Positions 9,024-17,257 of a stretch of DNA of 64,000 bases are shown here, in pieces (the stretch's first letter is position 1; every line of letters begins with the position of its first letter). Under the pieces are notes generated by a model. That model saw only the letters and a program-made list of their open reading frames with translations. It was not told the DNA's origin and did no database searches. A program made the translations under genes and the position numbers. Source of the DNA: Gordonia sp. SID5947 (GTDB lineage Bacteria; Actinomycetota; Actinomycetes; Mycobacteriales; Mycobacteriaceae); contig NZ_WWHU01000001.1 in NCBI RefSeq assembly GCF_009862785.1, positions 558,001 to 622,000 of the forward strand, written 5' to 3'.

Positions 9024-9269
9024 ATGGCACTCGACGACGATGACATCACCACTTCCGGCGGCGGCGAAGGCGTTGCCGACGGTGGCTCGAATCCGGAAGG
9101 TCACGATGGCGGTGCCGACGGTACTGCCGGTGGTGAGGGACCGGCCGACGGTGGCTCGAACCCCGACGGTCACGATGGCGGCGCCGACGGTACCGCCGGT
9201 GGTGAGGGACCGGCCGACGGTGGCTCGAACCCCGACGGTCATGACGGAGGTGCCGACGGAACCGCCTGA
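9024..9269 (+). CDS. Repetitive Gly/Asp/His peptide, candidate substrate or precursor of the downstream oxygenase
   Basis: The 81-residue product starts with an acidic leader MALDDDDITTSG, followed by three near-identical 23-residue repeats that each contain ADGGSNP, then GHDGGADGTA. Every repeat has exactly one His and one Asn-Pro pair; there is no Cys, Trp, Tyr or Phe. A good RBS (gaaaggaaa) precedes the ATG. The gene ends 10 bp before a JmjC/cupin_4 oxygenase. A short leader plus repeated cores beside a modifying enzyme resembles multi-core RiPP precursors, and cupin_4 enzymes are known to hydroxylate His or Arg in proteins. I do not recognise a named family for this peptide. Confidence 0.75.
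   Translation: MALDDDDITTSGGGEGVADGGSNPEGHDGGADGTAGGEGPADGGSNPDGHDGGADGTAGGEGPADGGSNPDGHDGGADGTA
9060..9266 (+). repeat. Three 69-bp tandem repeats inside the peptide gene
   Basis: Units at 9060-9128, 9129-9197 and 9198-9266 encode the 23-residue repeat. Units 2 and 3 are nearly identical at DNA level and differ only by a few synonymous changes near the end (ggtcacgatggc against ggtcatgacgga), while unit 1 differs in two amino acids (Val for Pro, Glu for Asp). Conserved protein with synonymous drift suggests the repeats are kept for function. Confidence 0.9.
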
Positions 9270-9279
9270 CCGAAGCCTG

Positions 9280-10509
9280 ATGCTGAGTCGCTGTATCTCG
9301 GTCGATCGCGCGACTTTCGGTCGCGAGAACTGGGGCCGGCTCCCGTTGCTCAGCAGTTCTGAGTCGCTGCCCCGCGGTTTCGACGACCTGCTGTCGGAAT
9401 CGGATGTCGATGAGCTGATCGCGCGACGCGGCCTCCGGACTCCGTTCATCCGGATGGCTAGGGACGGTGGACTCGTCGGTCGTGAGTGCTACACGGGACC
9501 GGCCGGGTTCGGTGCGGAGATGCCCGATCAGGTGGACTCCGCGCAAGTGCTCGCCCAGTTCGCGGCCGGCGCCACGATCGTGTTGCAGGGACTCCACCGC
9601 CTGTGGCCGCCGGTGATCGACTTTGTTCGAGGCATGGTCGACGATCTCGGACACCCGGTGCAGGCCAACGCTTACGTCACCCCGGCCGGCAACCGGGGGT
9701 TCGATCCGCACTACGACGTTCACGATGTGTTCATCCTGCAGACCGCTGGCCACAAGCGCTGGACGGTGCACGAGCCCGTGTACCGCGACCCGCTCGTGTC
9801 GCAGCCATGGACAGATCATCGTGCGGCCATCGAGGCGCGCGTCGGCGACGACCCGGTCATCGACACGGTGCTGGCCCCCGGCGACGCTCTGTACCTCCCT
9901 CGCGGGTGGATTCACTCGGCGCTGGCACAGGGCGACACCTCGATTCATCTCACCATCGGAGTGGCCGCGACCACCGTCGGCGACGTGGTCCGGGCCGTCG
10001 TCGACGAGCTCGCCGGTGTCGAGGAGTTCCGGTCGTCGTTGCCGATGGCAATCGACCTGACCGATCGCGACGAGACAGAGGCGATGGCCACGAAAGCGAT
10101 GGCCGCGCTCGTCGCGGTGCTGCGGGACCGGAGCACCGAGCTCGGTGACGCCACCACCGCCCGACTGCGAGCGCGGTTCGCCGAGCAGACCCGGCCGGCC
10201 GCCGTGTGGCCCCTCCGCACGGCCGCCGTCATCGACGACCTCGATGCCACGGTTGCGGTGCGGTGGCGGCACGGATTGGTGGGAACGGTGCGTCGGGCGG
10301 CGGACCGTGTGGAGCTCCGTCTACGTGATCGGACGATCAGCTTCCCGGGATACTGTGCCGACGCTCTGAACGCGGTGGCACACCGTGAGATCGTGTCCGC
10401 CGGAGCGCTGCCCGGACTCGACGCGGCCGACGGCATGGTGTTGATCAGACGGTTGCTCCGCGAGGCCGTCGTCGTGCCCGCCGAGATGTCGACGGGTTCG
10501 CCGGCGTGA
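9280..10509 (+). CDS. Cupin_4 / JmjC-like 2-oxoglutarate and Fe(II) dependent oxygenase
   Basis: Start at the ATG 9280 (MLSRCISVDRATFGRENW), giving 409 residues. The longer frame would overlap the peptide gene out of phase. The cupin_4 hallmark is present: FDPHYDVHDVFILQTAGHKR supplies the HxD iron ligands (H of HYD) and the strand that follows; LPRGWIHSAL supplies the distal His. The FGRENWGRLPLL start matches the ribosomal-oxygenase (ROX: MINA53, NO66, YcfD) style N-terminus, and a winged-helix-like C-terminal part (about residues 300-400) is also typical. Known relatives hydroxylate His or Arg side chains of proteins. The upstream peptide with His in each repeat is the obvious candidate substrate. 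The stop overlaps the next start. Confidence 0.88.
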   Translation: MLSRCISVDRATFGRENWGRLPLLSSSESLPRGFDDLLSESDVDELIARRGLRTPFIRMARDGGLVGRECYTGPAGFGAEMPDQVDSAQVLAQFAAGATIVLQGLHRLWPPVIDFVRGMVDDLGHPVQANAYVTPAGNRGFDPHYDVHDVFILQTAGHKRWTVHEPVYRDPLVSQPWTDHRAAIEARVGDDPVIDTVLAPGDALYLPRGWIHSALAQGDTSIHLTIGVAATTVGDVVRAVVDELAGVEEFRSSLPMAIDLTDRDETEAMATKAMAALVAVLRDRSTELGDATTARLRARFAEQTRPAAVWPLRTAAVIDDLDATVAVRWRHGLVGTVRRAADRVELRLRDRTISFPGYCADALNAVAHREIVSAGALPGLDAADGMVLIRRLLREAVVVPAEMSTGSPA

Positions 10510-11402
10510 GGGGCAGCACCCCGTGTAGCGATCAGTCGCTGGAGCGTGGCGACCCAATGTATGGCACCGCGTCAGCTGGGTTCTCGTGGCTGCTCCTGGA
10601 ACTGTCGGGCCCGTGGGGACCGTCGGTGTTCCTCAACTCGCCCAAGATCATCGACCCGGCGCTCGGCCGCTCCATCGTCCGGCGGGTCGAGGCGACGGGC
10701 ATGCGTATCGTCGCGATCCGGCGGCCGGGAAAACGTGCACCCACTCCACGGTGGCGCTGGTTTGTCGTGCACTCGCGCCCCGGAGCGGAGTCGGTCCATC
10801 GGGGAGAGGTGGCCGGCCCGGCCGACTACCTCGAACTCGCCTTGGACGGCTCCGACGGTGAATCGTCGTCGGACCCTGTGGTCGCGATCTGCGCACACGG
10901 GAAACATGATCAGTGCTGCGCGGTACGCGGTCGTGCGGCGACCACCGCCATCGCCGCCGGGTTCCCCGAATGGACCTGGGAGTGTTCCCATCTCGGTGGC
11001 GACCGGTTTGCCGCGACGATGCTCATCCTGCCGCACGGCCTGAGCTACGGCAGAGTCGATTCGTCCGACGATCCGGCCGCGTTGGTCCGGCTGTACAACG
11101 CTGGAAGACTTGACGATTCGCACCTGCGAGGCCGGACCTCGTTGCCGCACCCGGTGCAGGCGGCCCAGCATTTCGTGCGGCAGGAGACCGGCATCGACCG
11201 GATCGACGCGTTGGCCCCGCTGGACGTGCAGCGGGGTGATCAACAGATCCGGGTCCTGCTCGACGATCCCGACGGTCCGGTCGAGGTGATCCTGTCCGAA
11301 GAGATGTCTGACCCCCTGCAGTCGACGTGCGGTTCGCAGGCCATCGGACGGGTGCGCCAGTTCGTACTGGTGTCGATGAGCGTCCTCCGGCCCGGTCCCT
11401 GA
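10506..11402 (+). CDS. Sucrase/ferredoxin-like family protein (Apd1-like thioredoxin-fold [2Fe-2S])
   Basis: This 298-residue protein starts at GTG 10506, overlapping the oxygenase stop by 4 bp, so the pair is translationally coupled. N-terminal CSDQSLERGDPMYGTASAG, the block ICAHGKHDQCCAVRGR (about residue 136) and WECSHLGGDRFAATMLILPH (about 161) are the family's conserved blocks. Family members, including yeast Apd1, bind a [2Fe-2S] cluster in a thioredoxin-like fold using Cys and His. Its role here is unknown; it may supply electrons or maintain iron for the oxygenase, or act on the same peptide. Confidence 0.85.
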   Translation: MRGSTPCSDQSLERGDPMYGTASAGFSWLLLELSGPWGPSVFLNSPKIIDPALGRSIVRRVEATGMRIVAIRRPGKRAPTPRWRWFVVHSRPGAESVHRGEVAGPADYLELALDGSDGESSSDPVVAICAHGKHDQCCAVRGRAATTAIAAGFPEWTWECSHLGGDRFAATMLILPHGLSYGRVDSSDDPAALVRLYNAGRLDDSHLRGRTSLPHPVQAAQHFVRQETGIDRIDALAPLDVQRGDQQIRVLLDDPDGPVEVILSEEMSDPLQSTCGSQAIGRVRQFVLVSMSVLRPGP

Positions 11403-11606
11403 GGAGCGAGCGTCACGAAGGGTGGCCACGCCACGAGTGGTCTTCGGTGACGCGGGTGGGCTCGGGTGACGCGGGTAGTCGACGACCCGCGTCTGGCCGT
11501 TCGCCCCGCGTGAGTGGAGACGGCCCGCGTCTCGCGATCATGTCCCGTCCAGGTGGGCGGCCTGCCGATCCGCTGTCGAAGGCTGTCTGGGAATAGGCTG
11601 ACGACG

Positions 11607-12008
11607 ATGAGCAATTCGAAAAGCCTGCAGTCGGAGCGATGCCCGTGTACGTCGGGTCTGGCCTTCGACGACTGCTGTGGACCGGTCCTGTCCGGTGAAC
11701 GAAAGGCCGGTACCGCCGAGGCCCTGATGCGCTCACGATTCACGGCATTCGCGTTGGGCGACCGTGAGCACCTTCTCGCGAGTTGGCATCCACGCACGCG
11801 ACCCCGTGTCCTCGACCTCGACGACACGCAGGAGTGGTATCGGCTGGACATCGAATCCACTTCCGGCGGTACACCGTTCGAGAAGACCGGAGAAGTGGTG
11901 TTCACCGCGTACCACCGGCGTGACGGGATCCGCGGAACACTTCACGAGCGAAGCCGTTTCGAGCGCTTCGACGGACGCTGGGTGTATGTCGACGGCTTTG
12001 TCACCTAG
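11607..12008 (+). CDS. YchJ family protein with SEC-C zinc motif
   Basis: The ATG at 11607 gives a 133-residue protein. The N-terminus has the SEC-C type zinc ligands CPCTSG and CCGP, followed by the YchJ pattern AEALMRSRFTAFALGD and a C-terminal domain with GWVYVDG-like RWVYVDGFV. YchJ proteins are small NTF2-like zinc proteins of unknown role. The gene stands alone, 204 bp after the sucrase/ferredoxin-like gene and before an unrelated gene, so I do not count it as part of the peptide operon. Confidence 0.88.
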   Translation: MSNSKSLQSERCPCTSGLAFDDCCGPVLSGERKAGTAEALMRSRFTAFALGDREHLLASWHPRTRPRVLDLDDTQEWYRLDIESTSGGTPFEKTGEVVFTAYHRRDGIRGTLHERSRFERFDGRWVYVDGFVT

Positions 12009-12095
12009 AGTTCCGCACGCGTGACCTCGCCATCGCTCCAGATTTGAGGCATTTGCCCCACGTGCCGTCCACATGTCCGGTCTCAAACTGAGTTC

Positions 12096-12836
12096 ATGAA
12101 CACTCACACTCCATATGAGGCGGTCACCGCCCTGCGTGCACATCCCGATCTACCTGGCGGGTCCGACGAGCGGTTCGCGGGCTACGGCGTCATGGGGATT
12201 CCGTTCGCCTCGGGCCATTATCTCGCGTTACGCGAGATGCTGGCGAGTTCCCTCGGGGCTCCCTACCGAACGATCTGGCACAGAGACCCACAGGGCCGGT
12301 GGACTATTCATACGACGACGGATCCTGCTGCCAGCTGTCCCCGCTACTTCGGCGCGGGCGCCGATGTGAGACGCGTGCCTGCCATCGACATCTCGTGGAC
12401 CGACGGGTCGCAGGTCGAGGTGGCCCTCGGCGATGAACTGCGGTGGCGACTCGAGTTGGCGTCGTCCCCGGCGACCCGAATCCTGACCGCGATGGGTGCG
12501 GCCATGCCCATGCGGGCATTGACCAGTGCTTCGGTTCTGACCGTCATGGGCCCGATGGCCGGTGCGGTGCTGGGCTCGGGCCGCATGCGATTGTGCGGAC
12601 GGACACCGAATGGTCCTCTGTTCCGCGCGACGCCGCTCCAGGTCTGGCGGGTGGCCTCCGCCGAGGCCACGCATCGGGGGCAGAACCTCGGTGCACCTGC
12701 CCCGCTCGACGTGCAGACCGCGCTGGGGGATTTCTGGCTCCCACAGCGTGGGTTGTTCTTCGTCGGGCAGGCGAGCTTCACTCCGCCGCCGGCACGGGCA
12801 GGTGACGTGGTCGCCGACGATGCGGAGGTGGCGTGA
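12096..12836 (+). CDS. Conserved hypothetical protein
   Basis: A 246-residue protein I do not recognise. It has no signal peptide; it contains mixed alpha/beta-looking sequence with GYGVMGIPFASGHYLALREM near residue 29 and a hydrophobic Met/Ala-rich stretch (about 130-160, ILTAMGAAMPMRALTSASV). It ends 81 bp before the HD-GYP/LuxR gene on the same strand and is likely co-transcribed, so it may be an effector or partner of that regulator. The region before it (12009-12095) has no other gene. Confidence 0.7.
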   Translation: MNTHTPYEAVTALRAHPDLPGGSDERFAGYGVMGIPFASGHYLALREMLASSLGAPYRTIWHRDPQGRWTIHTTTDPAASCPRYFGAGADVRRVPAIDISWTDGSQVEVALGDELRWRLELASSPATRILTAMGAAMPMRALTSASVLTVMGPMAGAVLGSGRMRLCGRTPNGPLFRATPLQVWRVASAEATHRGQNLGAPAPLDVQTALGDFWLPQRGLFFVGQASFTPPPARAGDVVADDAEVA

Positions 12837-12917
12837 GGACGACGCGCCGGACTGTTCGCGCGGTGTGCGGGCGAACCGACGGCTGACATCGCCGGTCATC
12901 GGGATGACAATGGACTC

Positions 12918-14483
12918 ATGACCGGGCAACCTCTGCTCCCGCGGCGTGTCGAGGTGTTGGCGGGTCTCTCGGTCGCCATCGACCTCGGGCTCGGTCAGCC
13001 CGCCGAGCACATGCTGCGTTCGGCCGTCATCGCCTGCCGGTTGGCCGACCGGTTGGGCCTGGACCGCGCCCAGCGTGCCACCACCTATTACGCGACCCTG
13101 CTGATGTGGATCGGTTGTCATGCGGATTCGCACGAGTACGCACGGTGGTTCGGCGACGACATCGCGGTCCGCAGAGACGCGTACCTCGTCGACTGGTCCG
13201 GGATTCCGTACTTGCGGTTTCTGCTGGGCAATGTGGGGCGGGGTGAGCCGCTCGGATACCGGGTGAAGACGATGGCGACGCTGTTCCGTGACGCTCGCGG
13301 CCAACTCGCGACCCTCGTGCACTCCCATTGCATGTCGGCGGCGGCGTTGGCCCGGCACGTCGGCCTCGGCCCTGACGTCGAGCGTGCGATCGCCTTCACC
13401 TACGAGCGTTTCGACGGCGGTGGACTGCCCGCCGGCGCGGCCGGCGACGACATACCAATCGAGATGCGGGTCGCGCAGGTCGCCGACGTGGCAGAGGTCC
13501 ATCACCGGACGTATGGCCTCGACGGGGCGGTCGCGATGGCAGGCAGCCGTCGCGGCGGCCATTTCGATCCGGTGGTCGTCGACGCGTTCGTCGCGGACGC
13601 GGAGAGCATGCTCGCAGTCGCCGGCGATGATCCGTGGAGCGATGCGATCACTCTCGCCCCCGACTGGGAAATGGCACTCGACGATGCCGGACTCGACGCC
13701 CTGGTGACCGCGATCGGCGACTTCGGTGACCTCAAATGCCCTTTTTCGCTGGGACATTCGCGGAATGTGGCCACGCTCGCGGGCGCTGCCGCCGGGCAGA
13801 TGGGGATGTCGTCGGCCGAGGTCGACATTGTCCGTCGGGCCGGGCATCTCCATGACATCGGGCGGATCGGTGTGTCCAGTCAGATCTGGTCGAAACCGGC
13901 AGAGCTGACCGGTGCCGAGTGGGAGCGGGTTCGGATGCATCCGTATCTCACCGATCGAGTTCTCATGCGTATCCCCGGGTTTGGTGCCGTCGCGGCGATC
14001 GCGCGGAGCCATCACGAGCATCTCGACGGCAGTGGCTACCCGCTGGGGGTCGGGGGTGCCGCGCTCGGCCGCAGCCAACGGCTGGTGGCGGCTGCGGTCG
14101 CGTACCAGTCGGCGACTGAGCCGCGGCCGTATCGCGACGCATTCACCGACGAAGATGCCGCGGCCCGGCTTACGAGGCGTGCTGACCGTGGCGCGCTCGA
14201 CGGTGACTGTGTGGAGGCGGTTCTGAGCGCCGCCGGACACAAGGGAGCGCGCGTCCGACGAGAGGACACGCTGACGCCGCGCGAGACCGAGATCCTTGGA
14301 CTCGTGGCGCGCGGCATGTCCAACCGGGAGATCGCGGCACGGCTTGTGTTGAGCGAGAAGACAGTACGCAATCACGTTGAGCACACGTACACCAAGATCG
14401 GCGCTGTCAATCGGGTGGGCGCGAGCCTCTACGCGCTACGGAACGGACTCGCCGCTCCGGACGTCGGTGACGGCTCCCTCTAG
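12918..14483 (+). CDS. HD-GYP-type phosphohydrolase with C-terminal LuxR helix-turn-helix
   Basis: This 521-residue protein has two HD-GYP-like halves. The first (about 20-230) is degenerate, with ERFDGGGLPAG. The second (about 275-420) keeps the metal motif HLHDIGRIGV and the GYP signature HHEHLDGSGYPLG. Residues about 450-510 form a LuxR-type HTH (LTPRETEILGLVARGMSNRE, then SEKTVRNHVEHTYTKIGAVNR). HD-GYP domains hydrolyse cyclic dinucleotides or related phosphodiesters, and the HTH makes this a likely DNA-binding sensor. The 3' end overlaps the convergent DUF2461 fragment by 4 bp. Confidence 0.88.
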   Translation: MTGQPLLPRRVEVLAGLSVAIDLGLGQPAEHMLRSAVIACRLADRLGLDRAQRATTYYATLLMWIGCHADSHEYARWFGDDIAVRRDAYLVDWSGIPYLRFLLGNVGRGEPLGYRVKTMATLFRDARGQLATLVHSHCMSAAALARHVGLGPDVERAIAFTYERFDGGGLPAGAAGDDIPIEMRVAQVADVAEVHHRTYGLDGAVAMAGSRRGGHFDPVVVDAFVADAESMLAVAGDDPWSDAITLAPDWEMALDDAGLDALVTAIGDFGDLKCPFSLGHSRNVATLAGAAAGQMGMSSAEVDIVRRAGHLHDIGRIGVSSQIWSKPAELTGAEWERVRMHPYLTDRVLMRIPGFGAVAAIARSHHEHLDGSGYPLGVGGAALGRSQRLVAAAVAYQSATEPRPYRDAFTDEDAAARLTRRADRGALDGDCVEAVLSAAGHKGARVRREDTLTPRETEILGLVARGMSNREIAARLVLSEKTVRNHVEHTYTKIGAVNRVGASLYALRNGLAAPDVGDGSL

Positions 14484-14912
14484 GGTGACCCGTGCCGCGC
14501 GACCCATTCGACGAGCGGAGTCGCCGCGCGCCAGTCCGTACGGATGCGATCGACGAGGTCGCCTGTGTGGATCACGTCCTCGAAGCCGTAGTCCCGGCCG
14601 ACCGTGAGGGACTTGTGGCGTAACAGGTCGATCCGAGGGTGGTCGGGGTCCCAGCCGCGTGGGGAGGTCTTGAGCTTGTCGCCGCCGACTTCCCACCCGG
14701 CCTTGGCGAGTTTCTTCACCAGCCGTTCGAGCTCCGCACCGTGCCGGTCATGGTCGATCGCCGCCCGCAGTGCGACAAGGCGGTCGGCGGACGCCTCGTA
14801 GAAGCCGGCGCCGACGCGGACGCCCGGTGCGCCGATCTGTACGTAGTACCCGGTCGCCGGAGCCACCCCGACGAAAGCGCCCTGATGGGTCTTGTACGGC
14901 GTCTTGTCCTTG
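14480..14912 (-). pseudogene. DUF2461 family gene, 3' fragment (split by the mobile element)
   Basis: From the core at 14912 down to the stop at 14480 the frame reads KDKTPYKTHQGAFVGVAPAT and continues to VEWVARHGSP, the C-terminal two thirds of a DUF2461 (TIGR02453-like) protein. The N-terminal third lies at 26643-26845 on the same strand. Joining the two at the 3-bp core gives 211 codons including the stop, in frame, with the family's usual length of about 210. The gene is therefore disrupted by insertion. DUF2461 function is not known. Confidence 0.9.
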
Positions 14913-14935
14913 TCAAACACGACACAAGATACAAG
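14895..14935. other. attL junction
   Basis: Left boundary of the element. The shared core is TTG at 14910-14912 (CAA on the gene strand). Left of it is chromosomal DUF2461 sequence (attB half); right of it begins element DNA with tcaaacacgacacaag (attP half). The crossover lies within this trinucleotide, as expected for a serine integrase, which uses a 2-bp core. Reconstructed attP has 7-bp inverted arms tcgtgtt and aacacga with 4 bp between. Confidence 0.85.
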
Positions 14936-14949
14936 AAGGGAATTGAACC

Positions 14950-15213
14950 ATGAACTACGAACACACTTGGAATGAGACCGCTGTCGAACTCGTCGCCGAA
15001 GACGGGTTGTTGTACGCGCACGCGACCGCCGAAGGGTTGCTCGTGCTCCGGAGCGAGCTTGTCCGGACCGACTCGGACCTGTACGCACCGGTAGCCGAAG
15101 AGCTCGCCGGAGGCGCTTACGAGCTATCTGAGAGCGTCGTCGAGGAGTACTCAGACGACTCTCCGGTGATCGGTCGCTCGGTCACCGAGTTCTACACGAA
15201 GGTGGGTGCATGA
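14950..15213 (+). CDS. Hypothetical element protein
   Basis: An acidic 87-residue protein (MNYEHTWNETAVELVAEDG to TEFYTKVGA) with a plausible RBS (gaaggga) eight bases upstream. It is the first gene after attL. Its stop overlaps the next start (ATGA), so it is coupled to the HTH protein at 15210. I recognise no domain. By position it could be an excision or early regulatory factor, but nothing in the sequence shows that. Confidence 0.65.
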   Translation: MNYEHTWNETAVELVAEDGLLYAHATAEGLLVLRSELVRTDSDLYAPVAEELAGGAYELSESVVEEYSDDSPVIGRSVTEFYTKVGA

Positions 15214-16223
15214 CAGAGACCGACTACGTGCTCTCTCCGGAGGAGGATCGACAGCGTAGGGAACAACTCGCGGTTCCGTTGATCCGGTGGCAGCGAGCGT
15301 TCTTCCGGTGCCCGGATAAGGACCTTAGGCCCGTCGCGAAGACGCTCGGTGCGCTGATGACCTACGCCGACAACTACACGCTCGAAGCGTGGCCATCGCT
15401 CGAGACCCTCGTCCGTGAGTCCGGTGTGTCGAGGACTCGGGTCATAGAACACATCAATCTGTGTGTCGACAAAGGTTGGATCGAGCGGATCTCGCGCGGT
15501 GGAAGCGTCCGAGGAACGTCGACCGAGTACCGATTGACGATCCCGACGATCGACAAACCGGGTCCCACTGATGGGACTCACATACCCGACGTTGCCGAAA
15601 CTGGGTCCCGTTCGTGGGAGAACTGGGTCCCATCTGTGGGAGAAGTGGGTCCCGTCAGTGGGACACCAACTACTCAACGGAACTACTCATCGGGGTCGAC
15701 GACCCCTAGGGAGTCGGCCTCGTCGTCTTCGACTCCGTCGTCGTCGGACCCTTCGGTTCCTCCGACTCCTCCGTCTCATCCTCCTCGGGTCACCGGTGAC
15801 GAACCGATGAGTTCGTCATCTCCCTCGGGGTCGATGACTCACAGCACCGGAGTCGAAGCCGACCCCGAGGGAGGCGAAGACGATCGTCAGCCTCCTTTTG
15901 TTCCGGCTGACTCCGGTGTCGGCTCGTCGTCGACTCCTGCGTCGTCGACTCCTGCGTCGTCGACTCCTGCGTCGTCGACTCCTCGTAGTTGGCGTGTCAC
16001 CGATGACGGTGACGTCGTCGAGTACAGCACCGGGGAATACCGACCGTTCGACGGTTGGGAACTAGGCGCAGCGGAGCCGCGCCGTTCAACGGTCGAGCTA
16101 CCGCACGACCTGAGTTCGACACCGAAGAGTCAGAGACCGTCGTCGACTCCCAACAGGTCGTCGACTCCGACGCCTGACGATCCGTGGACAAACCCGTTCA
16201 ACTCCCACCGGACGACGGACTAA
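15210..16223 (+). CDS. Helix-turn-helix protein, probable replication initiator or organiser
   Basis: The 337-residue product has an N-terminal winged helix (about 20-112: LGALMTYADNYTLEAWPSLE, SGVSRTRVIEHINLCVDKGW, then a YRL strand). This matches the HTH_36-type module at the start of many phage and plasmid replication proteins. The rest is Ser/Thr/Pro/Asp-rich and low-complexity, including four SSTPA units around residues 239-259, and shows no ATPase or primase motif. A replication or replisome-loading role is likely but not proven. The 143 bp after the stop, up to the leftward gene at 16367, hold no convincing gene. Confidence 0.6.
   Translation: MTETDYVLSPEEDRQRREQLAVPLIRWQRAFFRCPDKDLRPVAKTLGALMTYADNYTLEAWPSLETLVRESGVSRTRVIEHINLCVDKGWIERISRGGSVRGTSTEYRLTIPTIDKPGPTDGTHIPDVAETGSRSWENWVPSVGEVGPVSGTPTTQRNYSSGSTTPRESASSSSTPSSSDPSVPPTPPSHPPRVTGDEPMSSSSPSGSMTHSTGVEADPEGGEDDRQPPFVPADSGVGSSSTPASSTPASSTPASSTPRSWRVTDDGDVVEYSTGEYRPFDGWELGAAEPRRSTVELPHDLSSTPKSQRPSSTPNRSSTPTPDDPWTNPFNSHRTTD
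15924..15983 (+). repeat. 15-bp tandem repeat, about four copies
   Basis: The unit tcgtcgactcctgcg repeats in tandem and encodes SSTPA units in the low-complexity tail of the HTH protein. The copies are nearly perfect at DNA level, which suggests recent slippage expansion. Variants of the same Ser/Thr/Pro coding pattern continue to about 16180. Confidence 0.8.
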
Positions 16224-16366
16224 CCACCCGAGGGAACCACTCGCGTTCGATACGGCTGATCTCCGAACGAGACCGGCGTGCTGTCCACGCTCACGGTTGG
16301 ACGAGGGCCGAGACCCGACGCCGGCCGAATATGAACCCGACGTCGGGATCGAGGAGGAGTACGTCC

Positions 16367-16558
16367 TCAGCCAGACTTGAGCCCGATCAGCGACTTGACC
16401 GCGTGGAGGATCAAGACGATGCCCGCATACGGAAGCCAGACCGCGGGGACGAGTCCCCATGCGATCAGACCCGTCACGAAGACGATCGGGACCGTCTCGG
16501 GCGGTAGGACTCGGACAAGGGGTTCGAGAAAACCCCCGATAGGCGAAGGATCAGACAT
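16367..16558 (-). CDS. Small membrane protein
   Basis: A 63-residue protein with two hydrophobic segments (about 23-40, VPIVFVTGLIAWGLVPAV, and 43-58, PYAGIVLILHAVKSLIGL). A good RBS (gaggagag) lies just upstream of the ATG on the minus strand. It is transcribed opposite to the structural operon. Small two-helix proteins in this position may be holin-like or exclusion proteins; no family is recognised. Confidence 0.6.
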   Translation of the reverse strand: MSDPSPIGGFLEPLVRVLPPETVPIVFVTGLIAWGLVPAVWLPYAGIVLILHAVKSLIGLKSG

Positions 16559-16954
16559 TTGCTCTCCTCACACGTTGACCTGCTCGGACACACGAGTGAG
16601 AGCCTCTACTAGTCTAGGTAGACGGTGTGTTAGCTTGAGGTAGGTGTATTGACACAAGCTCACGGTGAGACCCTCGAGCAACCCCGGCGGGTGCCGAGGT
16701 TTTCGCTGTTCTCGTGTGGTACTTACGATATCGTTCGGCGCGGTCAAACTGGTGGATGAGACTGGCTTCTTCACCGCGAATCATCAAAGCCCTGCTCAGG
16801 GCTACGTTGTGGATCATCGCGCCGTATTCACCGGCGTGTCCTACACAGGTCCGCTAACAGCTTGTTCTATGCTCCGTCCCCGAGTTCGCTACCGAGCGGG
16901 GCGTCGGGTCAACGAATCCGCGTCATGAAAGCGGAAGACTTCCTTACGACCGAT
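16559..16954. other. Non-coding stretch between leftward genes
   Basis: About 395 bp with AT-richer patches (for example gtgtgttagcttgaggtagg near 16625 and tgtattgacacaag near 16645). Short frames cross it on both strands, but none has a convincing RBS or composition. It probably contains promoters for the small leftward gene at 16558 and termination for the gene at 16955-17257. Confidence 0.4.
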
Positions 16955-17257
16955 CTACCCGCTCTTCGCGATCGCGTCGATGATCCAGATCGGGAGCCAC
17001 AGACCGCAGGTGAGCAACGTCAACACCGCGTGCATCACGTGGGGACACGACTTCCGCGGGACGTAGACCGGTCCGTTGTAGCCGTAGACGACCTGTTGAT
17101 TGACCACCGGAGGGTGGGTGTAGTCGGGTCGGTACTGGGTCACCCACGAACCGGAGACGGGATCGAACATCGACCCGTCGGGGTAGATCCACATGCCGAT
17201 GCCCTGGTCGAAGTAGGGCTCCGGTTGTTGTGGGCCGGCGGGTATCGGCTGGGTCAT
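16955..17257 (-). CDS. Small Pro/Tyr-rich protein with C-terminal membrane helix (superinfection-immunity-like)
   Basis: ATG at 17257 (MTQPIPAGPQQPEP) gives 100 residues; the upstream in-frame extension is Arg-rich and non-homologous. The cytoplasmic part contains a repeated-looking Tyr/Trp/Pro pattern (YFDQGIGMWIYPDGSMFDPV). The C-terminus is one helix, HAVLTLLTCGLWLPIWIIDA. This tail strongly resembles the short membrane domain of the phage superinfection-immunity family (PF14373-like), which is also common in actinobacterial small proteins. In an integrated element it could block related phages; this is inference. Confidence 0.6.
   Translation of the reverse strand: MTQPIPAGPQQPEPYFDQGIGMWIYPDGSMFDPVSGSWVTQYRPDYTHPPVVNQQVVYGYNGPVYVPRKSCPHVMHAVLTLLTCGLWLPIWIIDAIAKSG

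Noticed and set aside
9060..9266. Non-coding minisatellite
   Set aside because: The repeats are exact multiples of three, in frame, with RBS and stop and synonymous differences.
15924..15983. CRISPR-like array
   Set aside because: The 15-bp repeats have no spacers and are in-frame codons for SSTPA.
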